This document shows, in pieces, positions 1-12,861 of a stretch of DNA of 64,000 nucleotides. Source of the DNA: Cichorium intybus. Lineage: Eukaryota > Streptophyta > Magnoliopsida > Asterales > Asteraceae. The position numbers and the translations under genes were made by a program. Within the stretch, counting starts at the first letter, position 1. Each line of letters opens with the position of its first letter. The stretch is taken from NCBI GenBank assembly GCA_023525715.1, contig CM042014.1, positions 24,770,904 to 24,834,903 of the forward strand, written 5' to 3'. The notes beneath the pieces were generated by a model. The model had not been told where the DNA came from. It did not search any database and saw nothing but the letters and a program-made list of their open reading frames with translations.

Positions 1-2302
1 TCAAGGCTTGTTATGGGCATATATTCTGTTTTAGAGGATGTTTAGTCCTGTGGCTTATTTTGGTAGTTTGAGTCATGAATGGCACTTAATAAGAAGGCAG
101 TCATTAGCAGTGCCTTAATTTCTTTTCTCTGGGAAATTACAACAATAAGCCAACGTCACTCAAGATCCTGATGGCCAAAAGAATCTTATAAATTAACCAA
201 ACAACGATGTTGAAGAAGCATGGTCCCGGCTCAAATTTGGAGAAAACAAGCAAAAGGAATCAATTTTGGAAGCTCCGGGACCCGCCGTTAAAATTATTTT
301 GTAAGCCACTGGTCAAGCAACGACCAGATTTGACCTCCTCAATACCAACAGACGCGAATTTGAGATTGAAATTGTATTTTTGACTAATAGAACCATTAGA
401 ATTGCAATTTAGTGAGAGATTATAATCCCGTTAAATGATTGTTGATTGAACTCCAATGATTACAAAGAAAACCTAGTACTCTCCCCGAAGTATTCTCTTT
501 AATCCAACTATTTCCCCACAATAACTACCACACCCACTTATCTACTGGAAAGACGGAAATACCCCTAGCTAACTCTTTTGTTACAAAACTGATAACAGCT
601 AGCCTTCGTGTTTAATTTCTTCTCGAGGTCTACAAGAATCATTGAATAATAGCCCTTGAACTTGAAACAAAATTGTACTTGACAATAAACTTTGTGATCT
701 TATCAGTGCATCCATTTTTCTTGCAGTGTTACACAATTTTGAATCAAATTCTGCTTAAAGTAAGACACATATAGAGGTGTGTGTCATATCCCTTGATTGT
801 CAAATTTATACTTTACGTTGTTTTGAGCAAAAATCGTGATTGAATGAAGTTATTTTCGTTGTAGCGACTTTATGAGGCAAACACAGTACATTAAACTGGC
901 TGGGTTGAGCCAAGTTGGCCTAATCATACTTTCCAAAACCATAATCTCTCTTTAGAGTTTTTTGAAACAACTTTCTATTCAAAACCAAGACCACTTTTCT
1001 CTTTAAACCTATTAATCCATACACTTGCAAAACCAACTTTTCGTCAACCATCCAACTCTAATCCTACTCCACAACCACTAAACCACTTGTCCAAACCCTA
1101 ACTTAATTCACCCAAGTTCCACTCATGCAATCATTAAAGATACCCCATGCAAACCCACACCAAGGCTCTATTTGGCATAGATTTGACTTGCATTCATTTG
1201 ACTTTTTTTCCACTAGATTCGATGGTCTACCAAAGACTGCCTTGAATGTGAATCACAATTATGAGTGGATCCAGGGTGAGTTAAATGATGCAAACAAGTA
1301 AAATATACAGCAAACACAACTATCAGTAGTGGCACATTCAATCACAGGTTACCTATGGCTAGAGTGAAAAGAATGATGCAAACACCAGTAAAATATAAAA
1401 ATACTGATCATGTAAAAACTAACAGAAGTTCAACATTTAAGTATCGAATAACATATCTGATTCTACTTGAACAAAACACCAAAAAAGTTCCCTACAGTAC
1501 ATCATACTTCTCAACTTGAACCCATTTGCACACAACTAACTTCCTTTTCCATCAATCCCTTGATAATTGTGTGACCTGAAAAACCAAAAATCTGAAGTTA
1601 GCCAAAATAGTAATGCAAATTAGTCAACTTGTCAAGCAGATTAATATAAGATGCGCAGTTGGTCTTGCTCAGATTGTATATTGATATCATGGCTCAAAGT
1701 AATGGACATTGGACAAATATTTACACACAATCTATATAGTTTTGTTAAAAAATAACATGGCTCTGAGTGTATCTGTGCTATTTTAATCAAAATCACCTTT
1801 AAACCTAATGAGTTTTGAAGCTGAAAAATAAACTGCACATCCCAGTTATCAGAGATCTGATAGATTTATCTAACACAGCCATGATAAAAGACATGTTGTA
1901 TGATTGCTAAAAAACTGTTCACATTTATATGTTTCTTAGCTTGAGCAATTAGCCTACTTTCCTTTGACATGTATGAATGTTTGTTACTGATCCTATGATA
2001 AAAGAATTCTTGAGCGTCAAATCAAGTTAAAAGATGCAAGATCAATTGCATAGTACAGCAACATGTCTTTGTAAAAGTTTACAGGAACCATGTTCAAAAA
2101 TATGGTTATACAGGAGAAAATTGAATAACCAACCCTCACGCGTGACCATATTAGATATCAAAAAGTTGCTTGATAAATTCTAAGAGACAAGGTAATAACA
2201 CGATCCATCGCATGAATATAGATCAACTCCACACTTGGCAGCTATAAAGTCAAAATCAATCATTCGTAAATTTAAATCACGACGAAGGAAACAAATTCAC
2301 CT
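1..2302. other. intergenic, no gene seen
   Basis: AT-rich sequence with no recognisable coding exon on either strand. The only open frame of note (1641-1838, minus) is low complexity and unlike any family I know. The part next to 2302 is probably the 3' UTR and downstream flank of the SEC61 gamma gene. Confidence 0.5.
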
Positions 2303-2607
2303 CTAAACAGATCCGACAATTATGTTGTTGATAGGGATGAAGATGAGCTTAACGAAGAAGCCTACAAATCCCATCACCACGAAACCAATCGCCGTACGAA
2401 CCGCTACCTTCGAGAATTCTATAAACAAGCGAATTAAAATTCAAATCACCAACATGCGACCAAGATCTGGAATTGAAACGGGTCAATCAAATATGTAATT
2501 GCGTAATTCGTACCTTTACGATCAGGCTTGTGGCATCTCTTGACTAGACGATAGCTGTCCTTGGAGAACTCTCTCAACGGCTCGAACACGGAATCCAACG
2601 CATCCAT
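2303..2607 (-). CDS. SEC61G: Sec61 complex gamma subunit (SecE family), 69 aa
   Basis: Small tail-anchored subunit of the ER Sec61 translocon, which with alpha and beta forms the channel for nascent secretory and membrane proteins. Exon 1 is 2514-2607 and exon 2 is 2303-2418. The intron has GT at 2513-2512 and AG at 2420-2419, and splicing joins CGT AAA G to AA TTC in frame. The product is 69 residues, the normal plant length. The N-terminal half is an amphipathic cytosolic helix (MDALDSVFEPLREF, then LVKRCHKPDRKEF). The C-terminal half is one membrane helix of about residues 40-62, ending in the conserved INNIIVG stretch. The ATG at 2607 is chosen because family homology begins there; an upstream in-frame ATG at 2715 would add 36 residues foreign to the family and is likely 5' UTR. 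Confidence is very high. Confidence 0.96.
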
Positions 2608-2715
2608 TATCAAGAGATCGAGAGAACTGTCAGATCTAGAAAGAGAATTGGGGATTTGAAAGGGGATGCGGAGGAAATAAGGAGACGAGAGTAAGGGTTT
2701 GGACGCGTTGAACAC

Positions 2716-5650
2716 AAAAGCATTTCTTTCGCCTTATAATCTCGCCAATTACAAAAGTGGCCCATAATTTGCAAACATATAGAGCTATGATCCCTTGATA
2801 TTTATTTTGTGTTTTTTGGAATATTAACTTAAACTTTCTTACTAGTTTGATCCAAAGTTTGAAGTTACTTTAACATAGCTTTCAGCCTTCAAAATTCAGA
2901 TTATTATTTCATCGTGCACATGTCCATTTCAAAATAATATGAACGTCATATTTTCGTGCATTATAATATTGTGTTTGGTTATTTTTAAAAGTAAGAACCA
3001 ATTTGACAACATAATACAAATTAAAGTGATTTCTTAAATCTATTGATAAATAATGAGTTTCGGCAAACGACAACAAAAAAAAAACTTATTGTATTTTACT
3101 ATTTTATTATAATATAAAAGTTTATAGTAGATTACTTTGAAAATTCAATGTATTTGAGACATGAGAGGACTATTTTATGGTCTATTTGCTTTCCATTCTA
3201 AAACAACAAAATCAAAAGATTAAGGACTAAAACTGCCCATATTTGATAGTTAGGAACCTTTTTGCAACTCATTATTTTGGACGTTTACTTTCTTCCATTT
3301 GGGTAAGCTGAACGTGGATGCGAGTTTCGTCATCCTTTCCTTGCTGGCAATGCCACGACGGATTCTACAGTACAGTCACCACATCGACGACTGCCAACCT
3401 GTCATCTTTTTATCTGCTACGAGACAACGTCTATGTTTCGGTTTTAATGTTATTTTTATTTTACGATTAGGCAGATATTTATTTTATCTGATGTTATGTT
3501 GAAATGATTATATTATTGATAATAGCTATGAAATTATGTTTTTTATGTTAATTTTATGTATAATATGGATTAATGTCATAAAAGAGTAACATACTATTTA
3601 TAATGTTTATAAAATATCCATGAACTAGAAAAACGTCATCCGAAGATAACGAGCTGTTTAATATGTTCAAAAAAATACCTTGGTGACCTTCTATATCAGG
3701 TTAAGCATGCCAAATTTTGTTTTAACTTAGAATTGGGTAAAAAACTATTTAAAATGTTCAAAAAACACTTATGAATAAAAAATGTTATCAAAATGTTACA
3801 AACTAGTTAAAGTGTTAAAAAAAAAAATCATGGTAACCTTCTATAACAATGATTTATTTTAGATCATTTTGTTTCTTTTCGTGCATCCCAAAAACGAATA
3901 GATAATCAAATATATTGGTATATATGGTTAGAATATTATATTGTTACAATATGATTTGAACGATCATATATTATTATGATTAGAAATTGTGCTTATGAAA
4001 AATCAATATATAAATTGGGATATGAAGTGTACCTAGGAGTGTATTGATAAAAATGCTATACAAACTATACACCGCACTCCACAATATTTACCGCTTGCTC
4101 ACCTCACATATATAATCTTGTTTCTTTTTGATATAAAAATATCAATTAGTATTTGCACCAAATATCACTGTAACCGGTATTGTTGATGGAGATGATCTAA
4201 AGACACATGTGCCCTAAATTGTGTTTTTCATATAGTGCATATTTAATTTTTTGTTTTTAATATTGTTTAATCATTTTTACATATTTAATAACTTTTTAAT
4301 ATATGCTTTGTGAAATTAACTTTAGATATCTTCTAAAAACTCTGTTTGTTCTTCTTATAAAATTGAATCGTCAAACGTTTGATTTTCAAAGTTAAAGTAT
4401 TTTGTTTTAATTTAATACAATTTTGTCACTATAATTTTAGATTATTACTTTGATAATAATCAATTAAATGTTCAAAGACTAAATCGAAAATTAGGAGTGT
4501 TTCAAGCCCGATTGTAACCGTCAGCTTAGTTTAAATCAATTTAAGAACCAAGCTTGATGGTAGAATACTTTGCTTTTGAAGGGTTTTGATCATAATAAAA
4601 AAAACATATTTGCAGCGGAAAACTAATCAAGATTAAAACATATGTTCATACAAAAACTAGCATGGATCTTATTGTTCATATCAATCGTTGCAACTAAAGA
4701 TTACTTAGAAAAACATCTACCTATTTGAATGCTAGAGATTTCCTAGCTTGAGATCTAGTTCTTGCCACCTTGAATTGGATGTAAATGATCTATACCAGAA
4801 TCCCTCTTTTGGTTCACACCTAAGAACACCATCAAGCACATAGATAACATTTTTTTTTTTAAATTGAAAGGCAAAAACCAAAACCCTTATGGGGGGAGGA
4901 GAATTTTGCCAAAATAAGGAGAGAAGGGGAAATCCATCAATAATTAAATATGTATATAGAATAGCATAAAAACCCATAAATAATTAAATATGTATATAGA
5001 ATAGCATTTATTATATTTATAAATCGTTAATTATATATGAAATAAACAATAATAAAATAAATAAATATAGTTCTAACTTCAAAGTGTGAAAAGTTATGGT
5101 AAATAGTAAAAATCATCTAATAGCTAAGAACTAAATGATAGTTGAAAAACTAGTTAGTAGCTAAAAATATAAATGATAGCTATAAACTAACTGATAACTA
5201 ATAAACTAGTTAATAATAAATAATATTTGATAAAAACTAACTGAAAAATTAAAATAAAACAAAAAATATACCAAAAATTAAGTTTTTTAAAATTATTAAA
5301 GGTATAGTTGATAAAAAAAACTCAATAAATTCATTAAAACGTTTAGTAGTTTTTCTAAAATTTAACTTAGTTTTTCTAAAAATTAACTTAAATAAGCTAC
5401 TTTTTCTGTTTTTCATATACCACAATCTAAAATAGCTTAAAAAATAAACTAGACTATTAGCTCACTCATAACATGTATCTTAAGTCAATACACGTAACGT
5501 ATTCTTTCAAATGACCTAAAATTTATAAGCTTGAATTCATTATAAATTGATTTACCAAAAACATATCAGTGAGTGACACATTACTTCCACTCCTAAATCT
5601 TTCTAAAAGTGATTAATTAATATCCTTATATATCCAATTTCCTATTAACT
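2716..5650. other. intergenic, AT-rich, no gene supported
   Basis: Nothing coding is convincing. The small open frames at 3299-3502 and 4732-4977 lack family features. Around 5100-5260 there are loose repeats of an AACTAGTTAGTAGCTA-like motif. They resemble the interior of the MITEs at 22570 and 46503, so this may be a decayed member of that family, but I could not define its ends. Confidence 0.35.
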
Positions 5651-7484
5651 TCATTTCTTTGTTTCACGTTGAACAGCCCGAGGTACAAATGTGAATCCAC
5701 GTGTATGGCGGCGACCAAAACTAATAGCCGAAGGAGAAGAATCAGAAGTAGTCAACTTCGAGACAGCTGAAACAAGCCCATCGAGAGTCTCTTCTTCCAC
5801 TTGCATCGCACTTGATTCTTCCCCTTCATCGGCACTAACTGCCACATGTTTTTGTTTACGTTGGATTTTCTTCATCCTCTCTTTTTTTGACGGCCGCGAC
5901 TTTTTAAAGAACTCATACGTCGAAGGAAAATTATGCTTGTCCATTAGATGTTGATGCCGACTCTTGTAGCTTTTTAACTTTACACCACACCCCTCCACAA
6001 GGCATTCATACTATTCCAAAAAAAAAAAATAATAATAAAAACACCCGATCTCATAAGGTATTTAAAAAGTAAAAACTAATATTTTAAATGGAAAAAGATG
6101 AAAAGTTACCATGGGGTAGCCACGTGCGGCTTTTGCTTGAAAGAAGGAATCGTGTGCCTCTGACACGTGTATGCTGAGTAGGCGAGATGTAGGGTATACT
6201 CTAGAGCAGACGGAGCAAGAGGATGTGTGACGTGCATTGTAATGATCTTCAAAATCGGTTAATGATTTCAAGGTTGCTCCACATCCAACAATTGGACAGA
6301 ACACCTCACTGGTCACACATATTAGACTATTAGTATTTAGTTATCTTGGTGAATGATACATATTTGTGTTTTTTATGATGTGGTGGTTAAATTTATGTTA
6401 AATCATTACATTTACAGAACAGGGAAGGAAGAGGAATAAAATTATGATTGTCCATACCTGTACTCATCTTCCAAGTTTCTAAGCTCTTGTTTTTCCTCTT
6501 CAGTTAAATCTAGTGCAATCTGAAAATAATAATTTAATAATTTTTATAATTTTTATCATTTTCAACAACAATTTAATAATTTTTATCATCAATTTCTGAA
6601 CGAGTTCATCGCCATTTTGTAATTTATGCATCAATATATAGTTTTATATTATCAATTAAATCCATAATGTATCACCAATGCAGTTCATAAGTTATCCCCA
6701 ATTTTACCGTATATATGTCATAATCACAGTTGGGAAACATACAACCGTGTCTAATCTTATTGCCCCTTATAATGTCTAAAGAAGATTTTAAAGCTAATAA
6801 TGTTTGATGTTAATTTGAAGTTGAAAAAATATCGTAAGCTTGAGTTTCTCTACCGAAGGAGCAGGAGAAAACATAGTTGATAATACCAAGCAAGTACATT
6901 GCCTAAAAACCGTAAAGTGAAACTGTGCAGTAGTCTTGGTTATACAGTTCTCTTTGTGATTAGCTTCAAAGTTATCCAAAAGGTTCTTGGATTCTCTCTA
7001 TTCTTGCCTCGAGAGTCGATTCTAAAAACTGCAATATCACCTCTACCAGTGCAACAAACTAATACTAACATTTGCGGAGTTATATACTTCACAAACTTTT
7101 CAATTTTCGATTAATTACGCCATCCTTAACAGGGCTGTCACGTCTGAATAACAATGAAAAGAAAAGACTCTGGACACAACAATTAAACCGTCCGGATCTC
7201 TAATCTAAATGTCGATTGGTAGACGTGTAACCTCTGATAAAGTTTAGCATCTCAAATTTAAAAATCACACATGGAAATTCGTAGAAATGAAATCATAAAC
7301 GAAAAAAAGAAAAAAAAAAAAAAAAAAAGGTAGGACGAACCTGTTTGGCGAGAAGTTCGCGTTCAATATTTCCAGAAGCAAAAAAGGGATCGTCGGGGCC
7401 GAATCGACGAAGAACTGGAAACCAGTACTGGAACTCTGACTGAAGTTGCGTCTGCGTTTGCAAATGATTATCCACCATCATCAT
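5651..7484 (-). CDS. C2H2 zinc-finger protein, ZNF511-like, 254 aa
   Basis: Four exons read on the minus strand: 7341-7484, 6458-6519, 6110-6308 and 5651-6010. All junctions are GT-AG and the joined frame is open for 254 codons. Three C2H2-like fingers are visible: C73-x4-C78-x12-H91-x4-H96, C100-x2-C103-x12-H116-x4-H121, and C138-x4-C143-x12-H156-x4-H161. This three-finger order, the acidic exon-2 linker (LTEEEKQELRNLEDEY) and the basic tail after finger 3 (RPSKKERMKKIQRKQK) match the ZNF511 family found across eukaryotes. The C terminus ends with a conserved-looking SFGRRHTRGFTFVP block. The role is poorly known; nuclear location is inferred from the basic tail. The start at 7484 begins MMMVDNHLQTQ. 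Finding exon 2, only 62 nt, restores the frame across the gene. Confidence 0.93.
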
Positions 7485-8598
7485 CTCTGTGCTCTAAATT
7501 TTGGAAGCGATCAGTGAATTGGCAATAACTTTTCCCAATTTTACTCAGACTGGAGGAATCTCGATATGCTTAAAGCTTCTAACCGCCTAACTATTCGGGT
7601 GTGGTCTTGCGGGTCGGGCGAAAGAAGCCCCGTCCTCTAACGGCTCATTTCGTGAGATAAGTGCAATCCAGCTGGGTTGTCATTATTCTTAAAGTTAGAC
7701 AAATTTTCAAAAATGGTCTATATGGTTTTTCAAAAGTCACAATTTCAAGACAATGTTGGAAAATATTACATCGGCTTTCAAAATCAAACATGGTTATTTC
7801 TTTTTGCTAACTACGTTAAATTAAGGGTTAAATACTTATGAATTTTCTTTTATCATTTTATCATATAACAACCATCCTTTAACCTTTACTCTCACTCACC
7901 CTTCTCATCCTTACTAGTTACCTTTGTCTTCCTTGGCACCCTTCACCGCCCCTTCCATCCTCAGTGTATTTAGCACAATAAAAAAACGACAAAGAAGGAA
8001 TGAAGGAAAGAAGAAAATATTGATTTGAAGTTGATTTTGATATTATTAAGACAAGAAGCAAAAAGAAGTTTTTGGAACAATGATATTTATTAAGACAAAA
8101 TAGCCAACACGATAGCAGATTAGGGCAAACATAAAAAGAGGTTGAAGGGTCGATCTGCCATCAATAGCACCTAATTACATTCCACCTTGTGGATCCCCAT
8201 ATTAGCATCCTTAAAGATTTTCAACATTTCTTCGTAGGTCTTGCTGATTGTGAGGCTAACGGTGGACAAAGCAGTAATCTTTTCTCGAGTACTTTAAATC
8301 AGGGATTTTTTATTCCTTTTACAGTTAGCATCCAAGGAAAATGACATCAACCTCACTCGAGGTCCTAGGAGTTGCTCGATAGAAAGCTTGATGGTGCTCT
8401 TGGGTTATCGTATCTTTCACAGACAATGACGGGTGGAAATGAAGAAGCAGACTCATGTATGAGGTTTGATATATTACTTAACAAATGTTTAGGGACCAAA
8501 AATGTTAAAACTTAGAAGTTGACAAGACTAAAAATTCATTTTATCAATATGCGTCATGCAGATTTGCAGTATGTTGCAGAGTTGCAAATGTTACTAGG
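7485..8598. other. intergenic, no gene seen
   Basis: The proximal part should hold the ZNF511-like promoter and 5' UTR. The rest is AT-rich with no open frame or repeat structure I could define. Confidence 0.4.
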
Positions 8599-9131
8599 TA
8601 GGGATGGCAACGGGCCGGTTTTGGGCCGGGTTTTGATCATACCGTCCCCGTCCCCGTTTAAAAAAACCATCCCCGTCCCCGCTTAAAAAACCGCGGGGAT
8701 TTAATCGGGGATCCCCATCGGGTAAAACCGGGGGTAATCGGTATCCCCGTTTAACTTAAACGGTTAATTAAATGGGTAATGTCCATAGAAAAAAAAATAA
8801 AGTTCTAAAGTCCAAAATCCAAATGCATCCAAAATACAATACATTACATAATCAAATCCAAATCACAATTCACAATATTTTTTGGACTGAAATCGACATA
8901 ATATATATAAATGGGTCATGGGCTAAGTAAAAACTAAAAAAGTCATATACTATTATACTATATCGGGCCGGTTAATCGGGTATTCGGGAAAGGATATTAA
9001 TACCATCCCCGTTCCCGTCCCCGATATAATTTTTCGACTTTTCCCCGTCCCTGTTTATCGTCCCCGAACCCGTACCATTTATTTCGGTTTTTGGTTTTCT
9101 CCATCGGTTTCAGTTTTTTGTGCCATCCCTA
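8599..9131. mobile_element. hAT-type non-autonomous element (MITE), 533 bp
   Basis: The ends are inverted: TAGGGATGGCAAC at the left and TGCCATCCCTA at the right. They are flanked by 8-bp duplications TTACTAGG (8591-8598) and TTGCTAGG (9132-9139), which differ at one base. An 8-bp duplication plus a TAGGGATGGCA terminus is diagnostic of hAT elements. The subterminal regions are rich in CCCCGTCCCCG and GGGCCGG motifs, which could be transposase-binding clusters. There is no coding capacity. It must depend on a hAT transposase elsewhere. Confidence 0.85.
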
Positions 9132-9214
9132 TTGCTAGGCGTTACCAGGTCGGTGAACTAGCAAGTAGTGAGTAATCGGGTAGGCGGGGGGTAATCGATG
9201 AGTACTTTTCATGG

Positions 9215-9340
<126 letters not shown>

Positions 9341-9747
9341 TACTTCTAATAAAGCACTACTATTTTTGCCACGTGGCATCCTCTTGTAAAGCCTCTTCTT
9401 TGTTTTCCCGCTCACTGATATCTCCCTCCTCAATAGTCAATACACGATTCTCTGTAATTTAGGAAACCTTCAATCCGTTAATGAATCTCTTAATCAATGC
9501 GATTTGTTTCAATTCTCTAGCTGTAGTTTAGGAAACAATCAATCAGTTACACGAGATTTCCCTGTATTTGAATACCTTATTCTTATAGAAAACAGTCAAT
9601 CTTCCATTTTCTTTTTGAACCCTAGATATGGTGCAATTACCACTGCCTCTTCCTCCCAAATAGGAACCGTAGACATCGTAAATCACAGAGGTGAGATTTC
9701 TCATGTTTTTGTGCTTTTATTTCTGTTGATAGGCTAGCTGAAGGCGT

Positions 9748-9834
9748 TTCTGGATGATCCATGGTTGATTAGAGATGGAAAGAGAACGGTGCAGATTCTT
9801 GTCCCCAAGATAGATGTTACGCCTCCTCCGCCAC
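9748..9834 (+). pseudogene. possible captured coding fragment
   Basis: The plus-strand translation reads FLDDPWLIRDGKRTV, then QILVPKIDVTPPPPQ, a protein-like composition unlike the surrounding repeat DNA. The frame stays open to 9950. I do not recognise the parent gene. It sits inside Helitron-like element C, so capture of host sequence is the likely explanation. Confidence 0.3.
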
Positions 9835-10369
9835 AGGTGACAGTGACTCCCAATGCTGTGGTTGTTGATGGAAGTCGTGAAGATGTTGCGGAGGAGATGT
9901 TGTGGGTACATAATAAGCGGGCGGCGATGCATATAAGCGCTCACAATTAAGATGGTTTTTAACCCCGATTTCACTGACATCGGCTCTCGCCAACATCAAA
10001 TCCGACCACAAGATTAAAAAATTAACCCCGATTTCACTGACATCGACTCTCTCATATTATCAAAATTCTTGGAGATTGATAAAACATATATGGATTCTTC
10101 ACTACAGGTCAGAAATTGATTCAAATCCACATTGTCATTAATGGAGTCAGATTTTAGCGCCTTCCCCAAATTCCATTTCGGCAAATAAGGGTATGTTGCA
10201 TTCTATTTGTGTATGTGATGTTTGATCTGTAAGTCTGTAACTTGAATAATTTCAACCTAAATTTTTATTTCTAATTTTTATTTGTTGTTATATTGGTAGT
10301 TTTTAGATTTTTTGTGATTGTTTACAGCCACAAGTCATTCTCTTATTTGATTGGCTATTCAATTTATAG

Positions 10370-10498
10370 TCTCCATTTGCAAAAATTTGGTGGGTTGACT
10401 TACCACATCTTGGAGTAAAGAGTAATCGTTTTGATGCCTATGGCGCTGTCAAAGATAAAAACAAAGTCGGATTAGCCCACTTCAATAGTGGTTTCAAG
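10370..10498 (+). pseudogene. captured exon fragment, 43 codons, parent unknown
   Basis: A clean exon-like unit: TTTATAG acceptor just before it, 129 nt of open frame, then AAG|GTACTAA as donor. The translation starts SPFAKIWWVDLPHLG and ends GLAHFNSGFK. The length is an exact multiple of three and the composition is protein-like, so it probably came from a real gene. I could not name the parent family. It lies inside Helitron-like element C. Confidence 0.4.
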
Positions 10499-11439
10499 GT
10501 ACTAATGCGAATTTCATATTTTTCTTTGTTAATTAAAATGATGAACAACTTAACTCGGTGATTAGTTTGTTGGTTTATCTGATGGAACGTCCTTATGCAA
10601 AATAAAATCCAAAATATTTGGTAATTTTCCCAAGTTCTAAAACCATATTCGAGAAAACGACTGCCATTTTGGAAATGGAAGAAAATTATTAAACAATTTC
10701 TACTTCATTTCTCATGTAGGTAGAGGTAGAACGGAAGAAAATGGTGGGCGTGATCGATTGATGCCAAAATTAGCAGCTTGATTGGCCGAACGAATTTAAC
10801 AAGGAATTTGATGAATGTAAGTAGTCATTCAAAATTTCTTTTGTTATAATTTTCGTGCCTTATGAATATCTTTTGTAACTCGATCTATTTCATTTTCCGG
10901 TGAGTGATTACAGTGCACTGATGCTATTCACTCCATTTCTTGATCTAATTTTCTTAATTCCGTTTCTGATGTAATCTGTCGGAAGGTGTAAATTGCGGTT
11001 TCTTTCATAAAGATCCTAAATTGAGGAATTATTACTATTGTGGAAGTTATACAAAGTTGGGCCGAGATGGGATATCTTTATTATCATATGTTCTTTTGGG
11101 TATTGGTCAATTATATTTTTTTTTTCTATTTGAAAGATGGGCTACAAACCAATCAGTATGCTTTATCTTCTTGTTCAATGATCAAAGTTACGTCTTGAGC
11201 ATAGATTTGTTAACTTCACAAGCTTTTAGGGTGCTTCTTTTATGAAGTCTAGGCAAAAAGCTTTTGCAGGTCTACCGCAAATCCAAACAACAAATGCAAG
11301 TAAAATCTCTTAATATATAAATCTTTGATTAACCTTCTTTTTCCTTTAAATTAATACTTCCAGGTTTTGTCGTTCAACAATCAACACTAAATAATTTCTC
11401 ATTATGTTATCATACTTTTTTGAGTTAAATAGTCAAAAA

Positions 11440-11985
11440 ATATTAATAGGACATGTTTTTGAAAAAAAAAAATATTGATTTTAGTATTAAACATTGCCAA
11501 TAATTTCATTAGTAGCATCATACTTTGAAAAATATGGCTTTTCCGGGATTTTTTAGATGATCTGAGAAAGTTTCATTTCATTTACATTGAAATTTATTTA
11601 TAGGATATTTGTTTAGAAAACAATATCGGTTTAGTCATTGAACTTTGCAAAAAATAATAATATTAATAATAACATCGTACTTTGAAAAATGACTTTCCTA
11701 AATCGTTTGAGATGGTCTGGAAGAGTTTCATTTATTTAACATTTAAGCTCATTTATAGGACATTTCTGGAAAACAAAATCGATTTTAGCATTGAACTTTT
11801 CAAAAAAATTCATAAATAGCATCGTAATTTTAAAAAATGTTTTTTTTTAAAACTTTTTATATGATTTAGAAAAATTATATTTCTTGTACGTTAAAGTTCA
11901 TTTATAGGACATTTTTCTAGAAAAAACTTATTTTATCATTGAACTTTGCAAAAAGTTCATTATTAGCATCCTACTTATAAAATAC
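11440..11985. repeat. degenerate tandem repeat, about 165-bp unit
   Basis: Roughly three and a half diverged copies of a unit containing TTTATAGGACAT, TTAGCATTGAACTTTGCAAAAA and AGCATCATACTTTGAAAAAT. The copies share the order of motifs but differ by many substitutions and small indels, so the array is old. It is internal to Helitron-like element C. Confidence 0.7.
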
Positions 11986-12016
11986 AATGTTTTTCTTAGT
12001 ATATAAGTTTCGTTTA

Positions 12017-12060
12017 CTTGTTATAAGCCCGTGTTAAACACGGGTTGACATCTTAAAATT
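12017..12060 (-). mobile_element. inverted Helitron tail motif
   Basis: CTTGTTATAAGCCCGTG followed by TTAAACACGGGTT is the reverse complement of the Helitron tail at 12270-12296. The following 200 bp matches the start of the tail at 36567, so 12017-12296 could be a short element with Helitron-tail sequence at both ends, or the scar of one Helitron inserting next to another. Confidence 0.45.
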
Positions 12061-12295
12061 TTTTACGTAAAAAGAAAATTTACTTTGATTTTTTTGATAT
12101 TCATATCACCTTGTATGTATTTTCCCATAATATGACAATGTACTTTAACTTACTTCGGTTAATAGTAATATCTTTTGGTATTACATGTCAAATAACAACG
12201 CATTTTGGTTTTATTCATGGTTCAATCATATGGTTGCGAATAACATCATCCAAATAAAAGTTGTCATCACGTGTTTAACACGGGTTTATAACCTA

Positions 12296-12296
<1 letters not shown>

Positions 12297-12388
<92 letters not shown>
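12297..12388. repeat. (TA)n microsatellite
   Basis: About 90 bp of pure TA between the CTAG end of element C and the TC start of element A. Confidence 0.97.
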
Positions 12389-12391
<3 letters not shown>

Positions 12392-12861
12392 TAATAAATA
12401 AGTAACTCAAAGCCACATGTCATCACCACATTCATTTGCCACATGTCATTTTCTCATAATTTTACATTTCTTAAAAAAAACTAATTGGTTTGAAACGTTT
12501 CTAACTCCTTAATTATTGGTTTAATTATCATTCAATTTCAAAATTAATTGTTATCATTCAATTTCAAAATTAATTGTTTTTTAATATCATATTATTTTTT
12601 AATGTGTAGAATGATTTGGGAGACAATAGAGAGACAATTGACGTCATAATATTTTGAAGAACGATTCCAATGATAATAGTGAATTTGATTTTAGTACCGG
12701 TGACATTCTCATAATCAATTATATTTATCAAAATATAAAGTCGTAATAGTAAAAATCAAAAGCAATATGTCACGATACACAAACAAATTTCTTATGTAAA
12801 AGTATTAATGTTTAGATTTCTTATTTAATAATTTTTTTGTATCATCCCGTGTAATACACGG

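Noticed and set aside
10700..10820. Possible coding fragment in Helitron C near GTGGGCGTGATCGATTG
   Set aside because: Stop codons in all readings tried and no recognisable peptide.
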